Assembly: GCA_905250115.1 (NCBI GenBank)
Contig: CAJNOI010000153.1
Coordinates: forward strand, 29,451-93,450
Source of the DNA: Adineta steineri
Lineage: Eukaryota > Rotifera > Eurotatoria > Adinetida > Adinetidae
DNA length: 64,000 nucleotides
Direction: 5' to 3'
The notes under the pieces are model-generated. The model had not been told where the DNA came from, did no database searches, and was given only the letters and a program-made list of their open reading frames with translations. Shown here in pieces: positions 36,844 to 50,988 of this stretch. The position numbers were made by a program, and so were the translations under genes. Each line of letters begins with the position of its first letter. The stretch's first letter is position 1.

Positions 36844-39134
36844 TTATCGACGAGAAGAATGTTTTAATTTTTGTTCAATTTCTTTCCAAACAAAACTTTT
36901 TTCTGAATTTTCATTATTGGAATTAACCTCAACAAATTGATTGATATATTTGGCCGGTTTACGTAAACTAGTTTTTCGTTTAGAATCTCGATTTGGTATA
37001 TTACTATATTTACGACCATTTACAAAACCATTTGGTGATGCTAACATTAATGACCGATTAAAATCATTTGGAACACTTAAACCATCTAAACTATCATTTG
37101 TTTTTTTTCTTCGTAAATGAAACACTGTAAATGCACGTCGACGTTTTATTCGACATCGACGAAAGTAATATGTTAAATATAATTTAAGTGTTAAACGAAA
37201 TTTTGGATTAATTGAATAAATATAAAAATTTGCACCATGATTTAATGTTAACATTAAATTTGATATACAAAATAATTTCATACGTATTTGAGCAAAAAAA
37301 AGTTGTTGTCTTGGATTCAATGAAGGAAGTATTAATAGAGATATAACTTCGAATAAATGTACACTACGACATACCATATAAACAGATAAAACACACACAA
37401 TCATTAATGTTATACGAAAATATGTATCTTGTTTACGATCATTTGTAAATGCTGTATTCATTGTTTTTGTTGTTAATTGAACTTGTGCTGAACGTAATGC
37501 ACGTATTAAAAATAACCATATAAGAAAACATATTAACCATGGAAAAAGTAAAGATATTATAACCATTGTTGGATAAAATAGACTGGAAAAATATTTTGTT
37601 TGTAATATTGGTGATAAATCAAGACCATAATATTTTATTGTACCTTTATTGTTACAGTAAATACGTATACTTGTATATAGAAATAATGGAAGGTTAATAA
37701 ATATTGAAAGAAAAAGAATAAGAATAATTGCATAACGTGCTGTACGACGGTTACAATAATTTTTAGCAACTAATGGTTTCTAAAATAGAAAAATAAATAT
37801 TTTCTTACGATTAAATTTACTAAGTACATTGAATGTGAATAGAACAGTTTTTTTAATGTAAAATTCTTTAATGTAAGTTCCGTTTTAAAGTTATTATTAA
37901 ATCTAACTAAGCTATTGTTAAGGCTAACAAACAAAAAATATCGAACGTCATACGACTTATAAATGACGTCGTTTCATTATTATGGAGAAAAAGAAAATTT
38001 AATTTATGATCAAATAAATATTTAACAGTAATTGATGTCTGATTGTATATGAGCAACAGTAATATTATAGCAAATATTAGTGCAAATTATATTTTTAGAT
38101 AAGCAATGAATAAATGTCATTAATAACATTTTCAGTATCTACTTAAAACAACCTGATGCTTAAGATGATACCAATTGCCTGATAGAGAAAAGAAAAGGAT
38201 CGGTATGAGTATTCATATAAATAAAAATGAAAGAAAGAAATAAGTCTGTCAAAATAATAATTATAATTTTCCAAAATATTTTGACAGTATACGGACATGT
38301 AAGTATTATTATTCAACATCATATATGACTATGATTTATTTAAATTAGTATTTGTGCTGACTATTATTTAACACATATGATAAAATATCATTCGGATGTT
38401 CATTAATATTCTATTTGCCTCTCATGATTTATTTTTATGTCTTTCATCTTAGAGAATATACAATTCACTTAAGTTCAATAATTAAATGTATTCATCTATA
38501 CTTCCAAACTATAATTGACTTCATCAATTGTCTTATAAGTTATTAATTTTTTTATGTTAGTAGGCGTTTACTTCATGTCACAGAATTTCATTATTATTTA
38601 AATAGATATATGAGAAGATATTAAGGTCAAATGTAATAGAAACTAGACAAAGAAATTTAATTACCTTAACAACAATTAATCGAAATGTAGTAATTAAAAC
38701 AATGAGCCAATTACTAAATGTTGTAAATATATTTGCTAAGCCATTGAAAAGAGACCGAGCTATAATATGTGATGTTAAAAATGTTGATGAATGATTCATT
38801 TGTGGTAATATATAATAGAATAAAATATTATTTAGTGAAACAACTGTTGGTGGAACAAGGTCAGCCCATGCCAGTGTGACTAGAAGTGTTGTCATTGTTG
38901 AACGCATATGACGTCGTGTAAGAACAAATAAATTAATTAAATTACCAGCATTTGCAAAAAATGATAGAATAATACTGATAACACCTAATGTCCAAAATGC
39001 GAATGGTTTACGAAAAGGAGAGTTGGGAAGGAGACTTGGATCTATAATTCAAACAAAAAAGAAACTAGATTCAATCAAAAAAAAACAATTTACCGTCACT
39101 GCAATTCATTGATATTGTATTATAAGCATTAGAT
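36844..39134 (-). CDS. Class A (rhodopsin-like) G-protein-coupled receptor, peptide-receptor type
   Basis: Exons 39094-39134 (start ATG at 39109, or an earlier exon), 38665-39041 and 36844-37779 give at least 442 aa. TM1 shows the GN motif (FANAGNLINLFVL), TM2 has LAWADL, and TM3 ends FRLIVVK in place of DRY. TM5-TM7 lie in the last exon, with NHGANFYIYS as the NPxxY equivalent. A long basic C-terminal tail of about 110 residues follows. The pattern resembles invertebrate FMRFamide/myosuppressin-like receptors; the ligand is unknown. Sequence upstream of the first Met stays open to an acceptor (ATTTTAG), so the N-terminus may extend by more exons. The intron at 37780-38664 is long. Confidence 0.83.
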
Positions 39135-41863
39135 CTAAAATAATAGGATTTTAATTTAATTAATCAACTAGGTTAAAATAACTTTTATAGAAAAAAATAT
39201 TGACAAAACGAATGTCAAATGTGATTATTCCTTATATGCACAGGAAAGAAAAATGAATACTTTTAGCTCTCTTCTAATTTGAGAAACTACCATCGAGTAA
39301 TTTAATATAGAAGTGTATAGCAAGAATCTCATTTTGCCGGAAATTGATTTTACTATAAATCTAATATGAAATATAAGATAAGGAGCTTTTTTGTACTATA
39401 ATAGAAATTCTATAAATAAATTAGTTTAGCACTTTTAATCCATATAATTGCTTGAATAAATTAAAATTGTTCGAGATACGTTATATTTAGTAGAAAGGAA
39501 GGATCGTACTGTTCGCAATTAAGAGTAGAAAGAACATCTTTGATTGTCGTTTACATAAGAGTATATTCTACTTTTTGCTCTCTCTTTTCTTACACATTTT
39601 TTTTCAAAAAAAAATTATAGTTGTCAGACTAATTAATCAAAGAAATTTTTTACATATTGATTTGACGAAAATAATAACTTTCTATAGATAAATTAATGAC
39701 AAAATATTTCTGAGCTGAATATATGATTAACATGTGCATGTCATATTGTACGAAGAAGAAGAAAAAGAAGAATTTATTACCATCGAACAGATGTACGTTT
39801 TACATACTAAATATTTGATACATCGATCTTTCTACGTTATTGTTCTACTAAGAATATTCTCTCTCTCGTATTTTCTAAAAGTAAGGAAATACAATTATTA
39901 TAGCGTTCGTTCGATTGACTACTAATCATTAGAGACCTTTCTATCGAAATGGGAAATTTTCAGTGACCTACATGTAAAAAAAAGAAGTGGAAAGCGAGCC
40001 ATGTCTAGTCTTTAAATAATCGATTATAAGAACAAGCTGACGAAAATAACAACTCAACTAGACATTTCTTCTATAATTTTATCAATACTATAAAAATCAG
40101 TTTTTGTCTAGAGTACATTATTGATTATAGATGTTGTATTAAAACTTGTGAAGAACTCTCAAAAGATTTGAATATTATTATATATCTATTCTAATGCGAA
40201 AAAGTAATGATGTTTTCTACTATATGAAAAAAAATTGTTATTTTCGATGTACTTAGACTATTCAACGATAAATGTTACTTGAGATACAATTGATCGGTTA
40301 TTACGATTGAATATATATATATGTTGGAAAAGAAATTCGCGTGCGACAAAAGAATGATAGTAAATAGAAAGAAATAATATATATTACTGTTCTCTGTTGT
40401 GTAGTATAAAATAAATTGTCTCTTCCCAAGGCGTTGGATACCGGCGTAAGAAGAAAAAAAAGAAGAAGAAGAGGAGAAGAAAAAAACGAGAAAATTGGTA
40501 GTTCGCTTTATAAAGCATTCAATATTGTTTTTGAATATCCTTTTCTTTGATAAATAACATCAAATGTAAAAGCAAAAGAATAATTGATTTCCGTTCAAAA
40601 ATGTTACGATATTTTAGAGGTCAAATGCTATTAATTTCTTTATGTAATTCATTAAGATTTCTAAAAAAAATGAAGAAGGATTTATTTGTTTATTCATTCA
40701 CAAAATAATCACATGACAATGAAAAAGAAGAAAACACAATCAAGACTATCTAACGCTGTTAGAATACTTAAACAGATTGATAAAAATTATATATGCAGGT
40801 CATTCTACTGTCAGATTCGATTATATAACTAAGAAATACTCATACAACCGTACAATTTAATCAGAAAAATAAATCACACTTCTACTTATTATGACATTTT
40901 TATATAACTTATGTCATAGTTAATTTATATAAAATAGGAAAATACAAAAAACAAAATGAAATACGACTCTTTTTCTCATTGTATTTATATATATTTTTTT
41001 ATTATTATATGAATGGTATGTATGTGCATCTGATAATGGATTAACATCGATTAGATATAGATTTACGATCGATTACATATCGTTACGCTTAGTGAACTGT
41101 AAAATTTTTCTTCTATAGACTCTTATTAATCTAAGTCAAATAATCAGAATCTTGAGTGAAAAAAGAATTGCTAATGATATAAATTATCTACTTTCTAATA
41201 TTAATATATAAAATGTATGAATAAAAGATAAATTTTTATGTCTGAATGTTCTGAAAGGGTTAAGGGTTATATGTTCTGATTTATAAGCACTGAAGTATAC
41301 ATTTTATACTAATTACATCAACTATTGAGACTTCTTTTAAAAAGAGACAATGACTTTTCTTTTCATATAAATTATATGAAACTTAAATATAGTTATCACG
41401 TCTATTCTTTATTGAAGTATTAACCTCCCACGTTTTACATGTGATAACAAAAAACATACTTAAAACGGATGTATATGTTGTAAGATGATTCTATCTGTTT
41501 CTATAGAATGATCTAAATACAAAAGACATTCATATGAATGTGACCCTGGAAAAATCATCCTCAGCAAAAAAAAAAAGAAAAAAATACGACAGATGGTATG
41601 AAGATAGAAAAAGAAAGGCAATCAGTTCCTGAAAAGATACTAGTGATAAAGTAACAATAATGATATATTTTTTATCCTAATCAACTTGTGACATGTTGTC
41701 ACAAGTAATCCATTATATAAAGTTATTTACTGTGAAATTAGATGTCAACGATAGAAATATATATATATATATATATATTGTGAAAGTAATATAAGATTTA
41801 TATGAAGAATATCAAGTCTTACAAATAAATAAAAAATAAAGAAAGCTGAATAAAAGTTTTATT
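39135..41863. other. Intergenic, simple repeats only
   Basis: No gene seen. It contains purine-rich tracts (about 40446-40490) and a TA microsatellite at 41757-41779. It may hold the GPCR 5' leader and promoter. Confidence 0.5.
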
Positions 41864-44800
41864 TTAAGAACTTTTTGATTGAGCTGCAAAACTTTCTCGT
41901 CGTTCTCGAGCTGTTGTTTTTATTGATGATGTTAAATTTTTTCGTAGTATTACTGGTGATGTTATTTTTGACATTGGTGGTGTTTTTATATTATTATTAT
42001 CTGAGATAATATTGACATCCGTAATTCGCACATGACGTGTTGCTGGAGAAGTTCGAGCTGGTAAATAGATTCGAACTGGATGTTCTTGTTTTTGAAATTG
42101 TTCATCAGAATCATCGAGAAATGGTGATAATGATGCTGGCGGAAGTTCCATAAATGATTCCGATAGTGGTATTTCAATAGGTGATGCTGATGGTGAAATC
42201 GGCGAAGGATTTTGTTGTTTAAATATTTTTTGATGAATACGAGCTAAACGTGGTGAACCAAGTAATTTTGGCGTTGAACATGGTGATAATTTCATTTCTT
42301 TATTTGTTTTCGGATCAATAGCTGATTTTCGTCGAGGTACAGATAAATGTTGTTGACGACGACGTTGTAACCATGAATTAAATTGAGTCATACACATACT
42401 TTTACTTCGTTGTAAAGTTTTTTTAAAATCAAAACGTGAACGTTTTGAACGTTTATTAAGCATTGTTGATGATGATGGTGATGCTGATAAACCAAATTCT
42501 TGTTCATTTGTTATTGGTGTTGAAAGTAGATCAATATATGATGATGTTTCTAATTTTGATATTGTTGTTTGTAATGGTATCATTGTATTCGATAGAAACG
42601 ACTGAGGTATTTCACTTGTTGAAGTATATGAAAATTTACGTAGACAAGCACGTGTTAAAATTATTTTTGTACGTGGTCGATTTGATCGTTTTTCATTAGA
42701 ATTTTCTTCATAGGAAAGATTTGTTCTATAATAAAAATAAATATATGTATATTGTTTTTTTCCTTATTCAATTCGTTCTTATCAATATAACAGCACATAC
42801 TGACATTTGTTGAAATATGTCTTAAGCTAAATCTATCAATATTAATAATTCTATATTAGGTTATAAATGTTTTGTTTCATCTAGGGTCAAATATATCCTT
42901 CTTTAAACACCTACAATGTAATGTAGAACAGTCTATTTCATATATTTAAAGCCTTTAGGATATGTAATTAGGAAGTGTTTCCGGATGTTGAGTTAATAAT
43001 CTGTGAGAATATTGCTTATGCAAAAAATAATGTATTCAATAGAAGACTCTCAACATATGGGACCCAACGGACATTTAAAACCAAATCATTTCCTAGAAAT
43101 GTCTATAGGAAGAAGTACCCAACAAAAGAAATACAAAAACATATATTAATATTAAACGAACATACGATTTTCCTAGTAAACACATAAATATTTACACATA
43201 CTGAAAAAGATCAAGTTGACTCGAATGAACATTTGTTATGGCAATAACTATTACCTAGATATTTATCTCCTGCTATTTATTTATAGAAGAATGTATAGTT
43301 TCATACTATCAATTTCGTTCGAGTGAATATATGATGATGGAAATAAATAAGAAAGTGGAGATAAGGGGTATGAAGATTCATGTGCTAATCGTTACTCTAT
43401 CGAGTTTTTTGTCGACAATCAATTAACAAATATATTCTATACTATTTGGTTAAATTAATTTGGGTTAACTCAGTGCTTTTTTCCCCAGCAGCGTATTCTG
43501 TTGATATTATCAATAAGACTTGTATTTCATATTATTCACAGATAACTACTACACAACGATCAGAAAAAAATAAGAATTCAAAAGAATGAACGAGTGATAT
43601 TTTTATTCTTCTCATAAAGAATCAATATAGTTTTTAACTGTTTAGCTTGTATAAAATAGCTATTCAAATATTTCTATCTAAAGCTGTTTTGCAGCTTTGT
43701 ATAGAATAACCTTAACATTAAATAAATTGATAATGAACAATGTTAAAAACAAAATATAAATAAATGCGGAAACTTCGGATTTTATCCGAGAGTTACGTGT
43801 ACTGCAAAAAGTGTATAGGAAAATATCAGTATTTTTGCAATAACTCGGGAATGGCTCGTCCAATTAGGCTCAACTTCGAACTCGGTCGAGATCTTTATAA
43901 ACCTAAACTGTGTAGAAAATTTCAGCAAAATCTGACTCTCCTTTCGCAAGGTATCGTGTAAATGGCCGGCTGAACACACTGATCGATTCTAGTAATGTGC
44001 TCACTTTTTGAGTACACTAGAAAGAGGGCCTGAGGTGCAGTTCCTTAGTGCACTCAAGGATGAATTTTCTTAGACAGAGTGATCAAAATCAATCTGTCGT
44101 GAACTTCACTTTTCAAGTACATGAAAATAACGTTGACTCTACGGAGAACAAACGAATATTACACAGATACACTATTAAGGTATATGGGTTTTTCATGGTT
44201 TTTTTATAAATGTGATACTGAAGACATATCGAACACAGCATATCTACCCCCTATTATTTTACATCATTTTATAGATCTTGATGAATTCTATCTACTCTAA
44301 AAAAAGTTTTATTAATAATATGAAAAACAAACAAATATTGTACTGACACATTGTCAAGATATATGAGTTTTCTATAGTTTACCGACCCTGTCATATAGGG
44401 GTAATCTTGTGAGCAACCCATTTAGCTCTATACTTCTCTATTGAATGGTATGTAACACACGGGGTTTCATACGACTCTGATAGAAAAGTATCTTACGAGA
44501 ACGGCACTATATTATTTTTTCCCAAAAAAAAAAATATAGAAAAATCATAGGGAAATATCAGTATCTTTGCAATAACTCAGGAATGGCTCGACCAATTAGG
44601 CTCATCTTCGAATTCGACTGAGATCTTGATAAAATTGAACTGTGCACAAAAATTCAGCTCAATCCGACTATTCTTTCAAACGTTATCGTGTATACGGACG
44701 GCCACACTAACCAATTCTAGAGTGCACTCACTTTTTGAGTACACAAAAAATATATCAATATTTAAATAACAAAATCGAGTTTTATAAATATAACTCATAT

Positions 44801-47488
44801 TTAATATGATATAATTAAATTTTTCGTTATAACTTACTTTGAATTTCTGAATATTTGCGAACCTTTAATTGTATCTTGTTCAAAACGTTGTCGTTCATCT
44901 TTAAATTGTTTTAATTGATTAAAAAAATTTTTATTAAATATAATAGCTCGTTTTGTTGTTTTATTCGATGTTCCATCTAATATATCGGAATATGCTGCAC
45001 TTTGTACAGCTAATACCCATGATGCTGGCATATTCATTAATGATTGTAATGAATGACAACGTTGTGGTAAATCTATTTGGCTATGTTGATCTAATAAATC
45101 TTGATCAAGTTGTTCAACACTTGTCATTGAACGATGTTTAAATATATTTTTTTGATTATTTGTAGAAAAAATAATTGCTTTTAATGTTTTTAAATCTGTT
45201 TCAAGTTGTTTTAATTCTTGCATTTTTCTTTCTAAATATTCATTATAATGACGAAGTGCAATTTCTTCCGACATTATTTCACGCCATTGATGAAGTATAA
45301 GTGATCGTTGATTTGGTGATAGAATAGGACTAAGTATTAAATTATTTGGTTCAATTTCAGCATTTGATATTTCTATTGATGGTATTAATGAATCATTCGG
45401 TGCTTCATTAATTATTGATATAAGTGATGTTTTTCGAGAATTATTATTTAATTCATTTTTATTTACAATAGATTGTCGACGATAATTTACTAGGAAATTA
45501 CTTTTTTGCATTGTTTCCCATTCACGCATTTTTTGTTGATAAGATTTTGTCATGGCTGAAGCTAATTTTGTTGAAAGTATTGCATGATTTAATCCAGATC
45601 CTAATTATATTAATTAAAATATACTATAGATTCTTTTTCTCTCTTTCACGAAAATTAATATAACATACCAATATCATCAAATGCAAAACTATGTGTATTA
45701 CCTATTGGATGTAATAATGAATTTTGATCACTAAATTGCTTTTTAACTGTCGTTAGTTTTGAATATATTTTATTTCGATAATGAGCTGAAAAAAAGAAAA
45801 GAATAGAATTTATTTATTTACACAAATGACCTTTCTAAAAGTACATATTAGTTAATTATTATTATGAGTTAGTACAAAAGATATTTCATTATGTAAACAG
45901 TAACAATGATAATGGAGATTGAATCGTAACTAATCGACTTGTTTATTTATGTTGACTATACACTGTCTGTATACAGAAATATCCATACTAACAGAAGTAG
46001 AAATTAGAGTAGTACTGTAAATGATATTTGCTGATTTTACAGACAAACATATTAGCAAATACTAGATTTTATGTTAACATATGAAAGATATAAAAATAGT
46101 TAATAAACATATTGATACATTTAGTACTAAGGAAAACCCTCGAAATATGATGATTATTTTAACAGTCGAATAATCAATACATGAAGATTTTGATCAAAAA
46201 TCTAGAAGAAAAAATTGTCTCTATTCTGTAATACTTCTTCTCTCTCTTAGTAATTGACGTAATTTTCGGAAAATTATAGTAAATGATCTTATTTAAATAT
46301 AATATACCAATTTTCGATTGTTTGCGTGTAAATGAAGTATCATCATCAATTATGCCTGAACTAATAGGTAAATAAGATGTTGATGTTGTTTTTAGTCCGC
46401 TATGTAAAGAATTTTCTGTATAATTTCGATAATTTTTTCGTTCAGAATGTATATTTTTAAATTCAGCATATGCATCTTCATCCGTATCATCATTATTAAG
46501 ATCTCGTCGACTACTATTTGTTGTTCGAATTTTTTTTTTCTTTTTTTTATGATGTTTAGTATCTTGTAAACGATCATCATCACTTTCAAGTGATATACTA
46601 ATTGCTGGAATTATTCTTTCTATATTATTTAATGCAGGAGTTGTTGGTGAACGTTTTCTTCGTCGACGTGAAAAACTTAATGCATGTCGTAATTTATTCC
46701 ACTTTGGCAAGTTAGATGAACCTTAATATAAAAAAATAGATTTATCAATACGAGAGATTATGCGATTTTTCATTTACTTAAATCCGATTGATCATTATCA
46801 ACATGTAACATTGACGATGAATCATCGTGACTAATAATAAAATCTACACCTTTGAAAAACAAAGAAGGTTATAGTATTAGAAACATTATTTGATTGAGTA
46901 CAGAACTTCTGTTATTGTCAATCATAAAAATATGTAGTCTGACCTCTTGACATCAAAGAGTACATCGGGACATTCTTCTAGGTTTCGTATACAAAAATAA
47001 TTGAATTCTTTTTGTATAACACATTTTTCGATATATAAAAATAAAAATTTGAATATACCTAGTCGTTCTCTACTTGTCATTGATAAAGTAGGTGAATCAT
47101 GTTTTTTAATTTTTAATGAATTTGATGGTGATATTGTAAAACTTTTATCTTCATCATATGTACCTTCTCCAATATGAATTGATCTTGTTGAACGAACATG
47201 TTTCTTTTCTTTATGTCTCATTAATTTCGTATTTTGTTCAGTTTTTAATAGAAATTTTTCAACATGATTAACTAATTCCATATGTGCACGTAAACGATTA
47301 TTTTCAGCTTTTAATGTATGTATTTGTTCAATAAGATGACATAAATTATTAAGTACAGATAAACCAGTTAATGTATTATAACCATTATTGTTATTTGATA
47401 TAGATAATGGTGTTAATGAAATTGTTTTTTCTTGATTAAGACCCATATCTTTTGCAAATTTAAGAAATTCATTCGGTGTTGTTGTCAT
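41864..47488 (-). CDS. Unrecognised 885-aa protein with coiled coils and Ser-rich disorder
   Basis: Six exons (47059-47488, 46778-46849, 46308-46721, 45669-45785, 44838-45600, 41864-42725) join in frame. Residues about 40-75 contain a leucine-rich coiled coil (NNLCHLIEQIHTLKAENNRL). A basic cluster FSRRRRKR lies near residue 185, followed by acidic and Lys-rich stretches. Exon 5 carries a second coiled coil (YLERKMQELKQLETDLKTLK) and the hydrophobic block WVLAVQSAAYSDIL. The last exon is Ser/Pro/Arg-rich with many SP and TP sites, suggesting proline-directed phosphorylation. I infer a scaffold or cytoskeletal adaptor. No family is recognised. The 2.1-kb last intron contains diverged repeats. 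Confidence 0.78.
43813..44745. repeat. Pair of diverged direct repeats of about 200 bp
   Basis: Sequence from about 43813-44024 recurs at about 44545-44745 in the same orientation. Both carry AAATATCAGTAT, GCAATAACTC, GGAATGGCTCG, CCAATTAGGCTCA and the end CACTTTTTGAGTACAC. Between them, two shorter related stretches lie near 44157 and 44336. The layout could be a small terminal-repeat element or two copies of a dispersed repeat. It sits in the last intron of the 885-aa gene. Confidence 0.8.
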
Positions 47489-48977
47489 TTTTAATTAAAA
47501 ATCTATCATCAGTTTTTGTCTTTTCTAAATGAATAATAATAAAGAATATATTTTCATGCTACCCAACAATTTTCTTTCTACACATGCGTATGTCTTCAAC
47601 AAGCGAAGATGATGTTTAATCGTTCTTTTTTTCTGTTCCGGATTATTACTGTTCTATAGATACTTAATGTAACTACCTCTTGCCCTATTTTTTCTTCTTC
47701 TTCTTCTTCTTCTTCTTGTGCCGTCCTCTATATATCTGGCTTTTTAATAAGATCTCTCTTAGTCTATTATCTTTTTTTGGATATTGGAAAAAATTAATCA
47801 GAAAAACAAGATATTTGTTCTATTCTAAGTCAAGATGGGTAATCTCTATCACGTAAGAGATGAAAGATTGTTGATATTTTCTAAGCAAAAACAAACCAAT
47901 ATTTATGTCAAGTTATATTTTTCTTTATAAATGATGAGTGATGAAGAACAAGGTTACAATTAGATATAAAATATTAACGAGAATAATAAATAAATATTAT
48001 TACTTAGATTTACTAGTATCAATATTATACTTCCTGTCAATTTCGTTTTTTTTATTATTGATCAAGATCAATTGACATAAGTTAATAAAAGGTAAATTTA
48101 GTTTGTTTTTTTTTTAACTAAAGAAATTTTGATCAACAAAGCAAACTGTAATCGACTAGTCAAATAAACAATAACATTGACAAAGATGAAAACGAGTGTG
48201 CAGAAGCAATTACCAAGTGTTTTGATAACGTCAAACAATTCTTTCTCTTAGACAAGTCAACTGAGAATGAGAGACATGTCAGTCGTACTATTAGATTATC
48301 CTTCTATTGTTATTCCTGCTTTTTTTTGTCTGATGTTCTGTTGAATAACAACGTACTAGTCTATCAGTCTTCTCTTTTCTATGGATTAGTTTGTTTTATA
48401 AGATAATAAACATATTCATACTGATATTTATATATGTTGTTCACTTTGAGGGTTTTTTTCTTCTCTCTCTTTTATTTATATTATGTTAATAACATGTTTA
48501 TAATCATATTTCATGTTTATGTTCATATCTTGTTTTATCCACTAAACAGTTAGGGAAAAAGACGATTTATTTATATACTCATATATATGTATATTCTTTT
48601 TCCCGAAATAAAAACGTAGGAGGAATACTTAATTTATTCTCCTTCTTTTTTTTCTGCTCTATTTTGCATGTATGGACATATTTATTATGTGTATATACAT
48701 ATATATATGTCGGCTCTGCTTTTTGACTCTATTAGCGTACATAAAGCAAAGACCTTTATATATGCATATTCTACTTTTCTAATTATAACCATGAACATGA
48801 GTAATATACAATAAACATCCATTTATTATCCAGAACTCTGNNNNNNNNNNTATGAACAAGAGAGAAGAAGTAATATGTATATATGATTATCTTCTTCTCT
48901 TAAATACTTAAGTCACCAGGACGTATTTTTATAAAAAATATATATCAATAAACAAAAAAAAAAGTAAACTTTATATA
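47489..48977. other. Intergenic with TTC repeat and a 10-N gap
   Basis: A (TTC)n tract lies at about 47692-47717 and 10 N at 48841-48850. No gene is supported. It includes the presumed promoter of the 885-aa gene and the 3' region of the lipase gene. Confidence 0.6.
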
Positions 48978-49835
48978 TCAAAGTACTGTATCTTGAATCC
49001 AATTTAATGTAAATTGAAAAATTTTTTCTCTCTCGGGTTCATTGTGTAATTCATGATAACAATTTGGCCAACTTTTAAACTGAATATTTGTTCCTCGATC
49101 AGCAAATTTTGAGCTGGCTTTATGACTTGTTAATGAATCAGCGTTACCATGTTGAATTAAAACAGGTATATGAAATTTACATGCTGTTCGATCGAGTTTT
49201 GTTGCCATAGTACCCATACGATGTGCAATAGATAATGTTGCCGATCGACGTATAAGAGGATCTTCATTATAAGCATCAACAATATTTTCATCACGTGTAA
49301 TACTACGAGCATTAAAACGAAGTGGAACTTTTAATGTTGGATTCAGTCGACATAGTGTTCGTATTAATGCATTTATTGGACGAGGTGGTTGAAGTAGTCG
49401 AGCTAAACGAATCCAAGGACCTGTAACAATAACAGCTTGATATGGACAATCATCTGATGCATCGGGATATCGATGAAGTGTATAAGATAATGCTAAATTT
49501 CCACCCATTGAATGTCCATAAAGTATAGCTGGACATGTTGGATATCGATATCGTGCTTCTTCAATTAATAAATCAATATCTCCAAACATTGAATGACTTT
49601 TTGGTATAAAAACATGTTCACCTTCACTTAGACCATGACCACGAAGATCCATTGTAACAACAGCTATATCATTTTCATTATAAAAATGTGCTACATGTTC
49701 ATATCGTCCACTATATTCTGCTACACCATGTATAAGAATAATTACAGCCGATGGTGAATTTGGATTTTCATAAGATTGCCAATCAAAACCAGAAAGTCGA
49801 AGGCCATCATGAGATACTAACTCAAATTCTCCCAT
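48978..49835 (-). CDS. Monoacylglycerol-lipase-like alpha/beta hydrolase
   Basis: Single-exon gene of 285 aa without signal peptide. It shows ILIHGVAEYSGRYEHVA, DLRGHGLSEGE, the nucleophile elbow YGHSMGG (Ser near 110), Asp in HGNADSL and His in CYHELHNE, which form a complete Ser-Asp-His triad. Order and wording match the monoglyceride lipase (MGLL) / lysophospholipase L1-like group, which releases glycerol and fatty acid from monoacylglycerols. Length is close to vertebrate MGLL (about 303 aa). The lack of introns among intron-rich neighbours is notable but not proof of transfer. Confidence 0.9.
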   Translation of the reverse strand: MGEFELVSHDGLRLSGFDWQSYENPNSPSAVIILIHGVAEYSGRYEHVAHFYNENDIAVVTMDLRGHGLSEGEHVFIPKSHSMFGDIDLLIEEARYRYPTCPAILYGHSMGGNLALSYTLHRYPDASDDCPYQAVIVTGPWIRLARLLQPPRPINALIRTLCRLNPTLKVPLRFNARSITRDENIVDAYNEDPLIRRSATLSIAHRMGTMATKLDRTACKFHIPVLIQHGNADSLTSHKASSKFADRGTNIQFKSWPNCYHELHNEPEREKIFQFTLNWIQDTVL

Positions 49836-50988
49836 ATTGCAAAATGCTGCTTGATAAGTTTGATAAATTTACACGCTAATAGTAAGCGTTACTTTATCAT
49901 ACCTCTATATTTTGTTTCATATATAGATATTTATTTACCTGCAATTTCGTAAGAAAAAAAGCTGAAGCGTAAAAAAGTATGACATATATAAGGGACGGTA
50001 AAAAAATTACTCAACGTGGGCAAATCATGATCAGAACGTCATTCAACCGCAACAACTATTTTATTTTATTCATTATCGTTTAGTCTGGACTTTTTATTAC
50101 TTATTATAATGTCTTATCAATCACATAAATACAATAGATGTATATTCAAACACTAGTCACCTGATTTTGCTTTCTTATTACTCTCAAGTTTTATATCATA
50201 TACCTTTTCTCACATCATCAAGTCTAATTTTCATTAATGACTTCACTTAATTTTTCAATATTTTATATGAGTTGTTACGCTCGAATGATATGCAAGTTAT
50301 TAATAATGTATATCAATCTATATAGCTGGGAAGTGTGTTTGACTTCGTTCCGACGTCAAACTATAGTATAAATATGTTCATTTAATGAAAGAGAAAAACA
50401 AAGACATTATTCCGAGTATTGAGATTTTCTTTATTTGAATTGTTCTCAGACAGAAAAACTGTTGTACAAAAAAACAAAAAAATATTTTCATTTTATTAAT
50501 TCTCTTATATTATTTCCTGAATTGTTTTTTAAATCAATGCATATGTAGAAAAAACAGAAAGTCGTCAAAAATTAAATTCACCAGCCAATATCCTATATAT
50601 CGTATTTTTTTTAAATAGAAAAAAAGAAAAATTTGATTAGTCTTTTCATAATCATTCAAATAATGAAAAAAGAAAGAAGAAGATTAACATTCAATTTAAA
50701 GTATTCATCGTTTTTTTTTAAATCTCCTCATGGCTTTTTCTTTTTTTTTTTATATAACAATTCTTTTATGCCACGATTATGAGAATACAGTAAATAATAA
50801 GCACAGAAAAAGAAAACAACTACAAGTAATAGACAAAAACACAAAACAATGACATAGAACTTTATATATTCTCACCGAACGAAACAGGTGTACATATGTT
50901 GTCATCCAACGACAGTCTATTTCGTACGAATGAAAAGAGAAGAAGGATGTGAATAGAACAAAACCGGTTTTAATTGACATTCATCATT
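49836..50988. other. Intergenic, no gene seen
   Basis: Promoter side of the lipase gene and 3' side of PABPN1. AT-rich; nothing specific was recognised. Confidence 0.55.
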
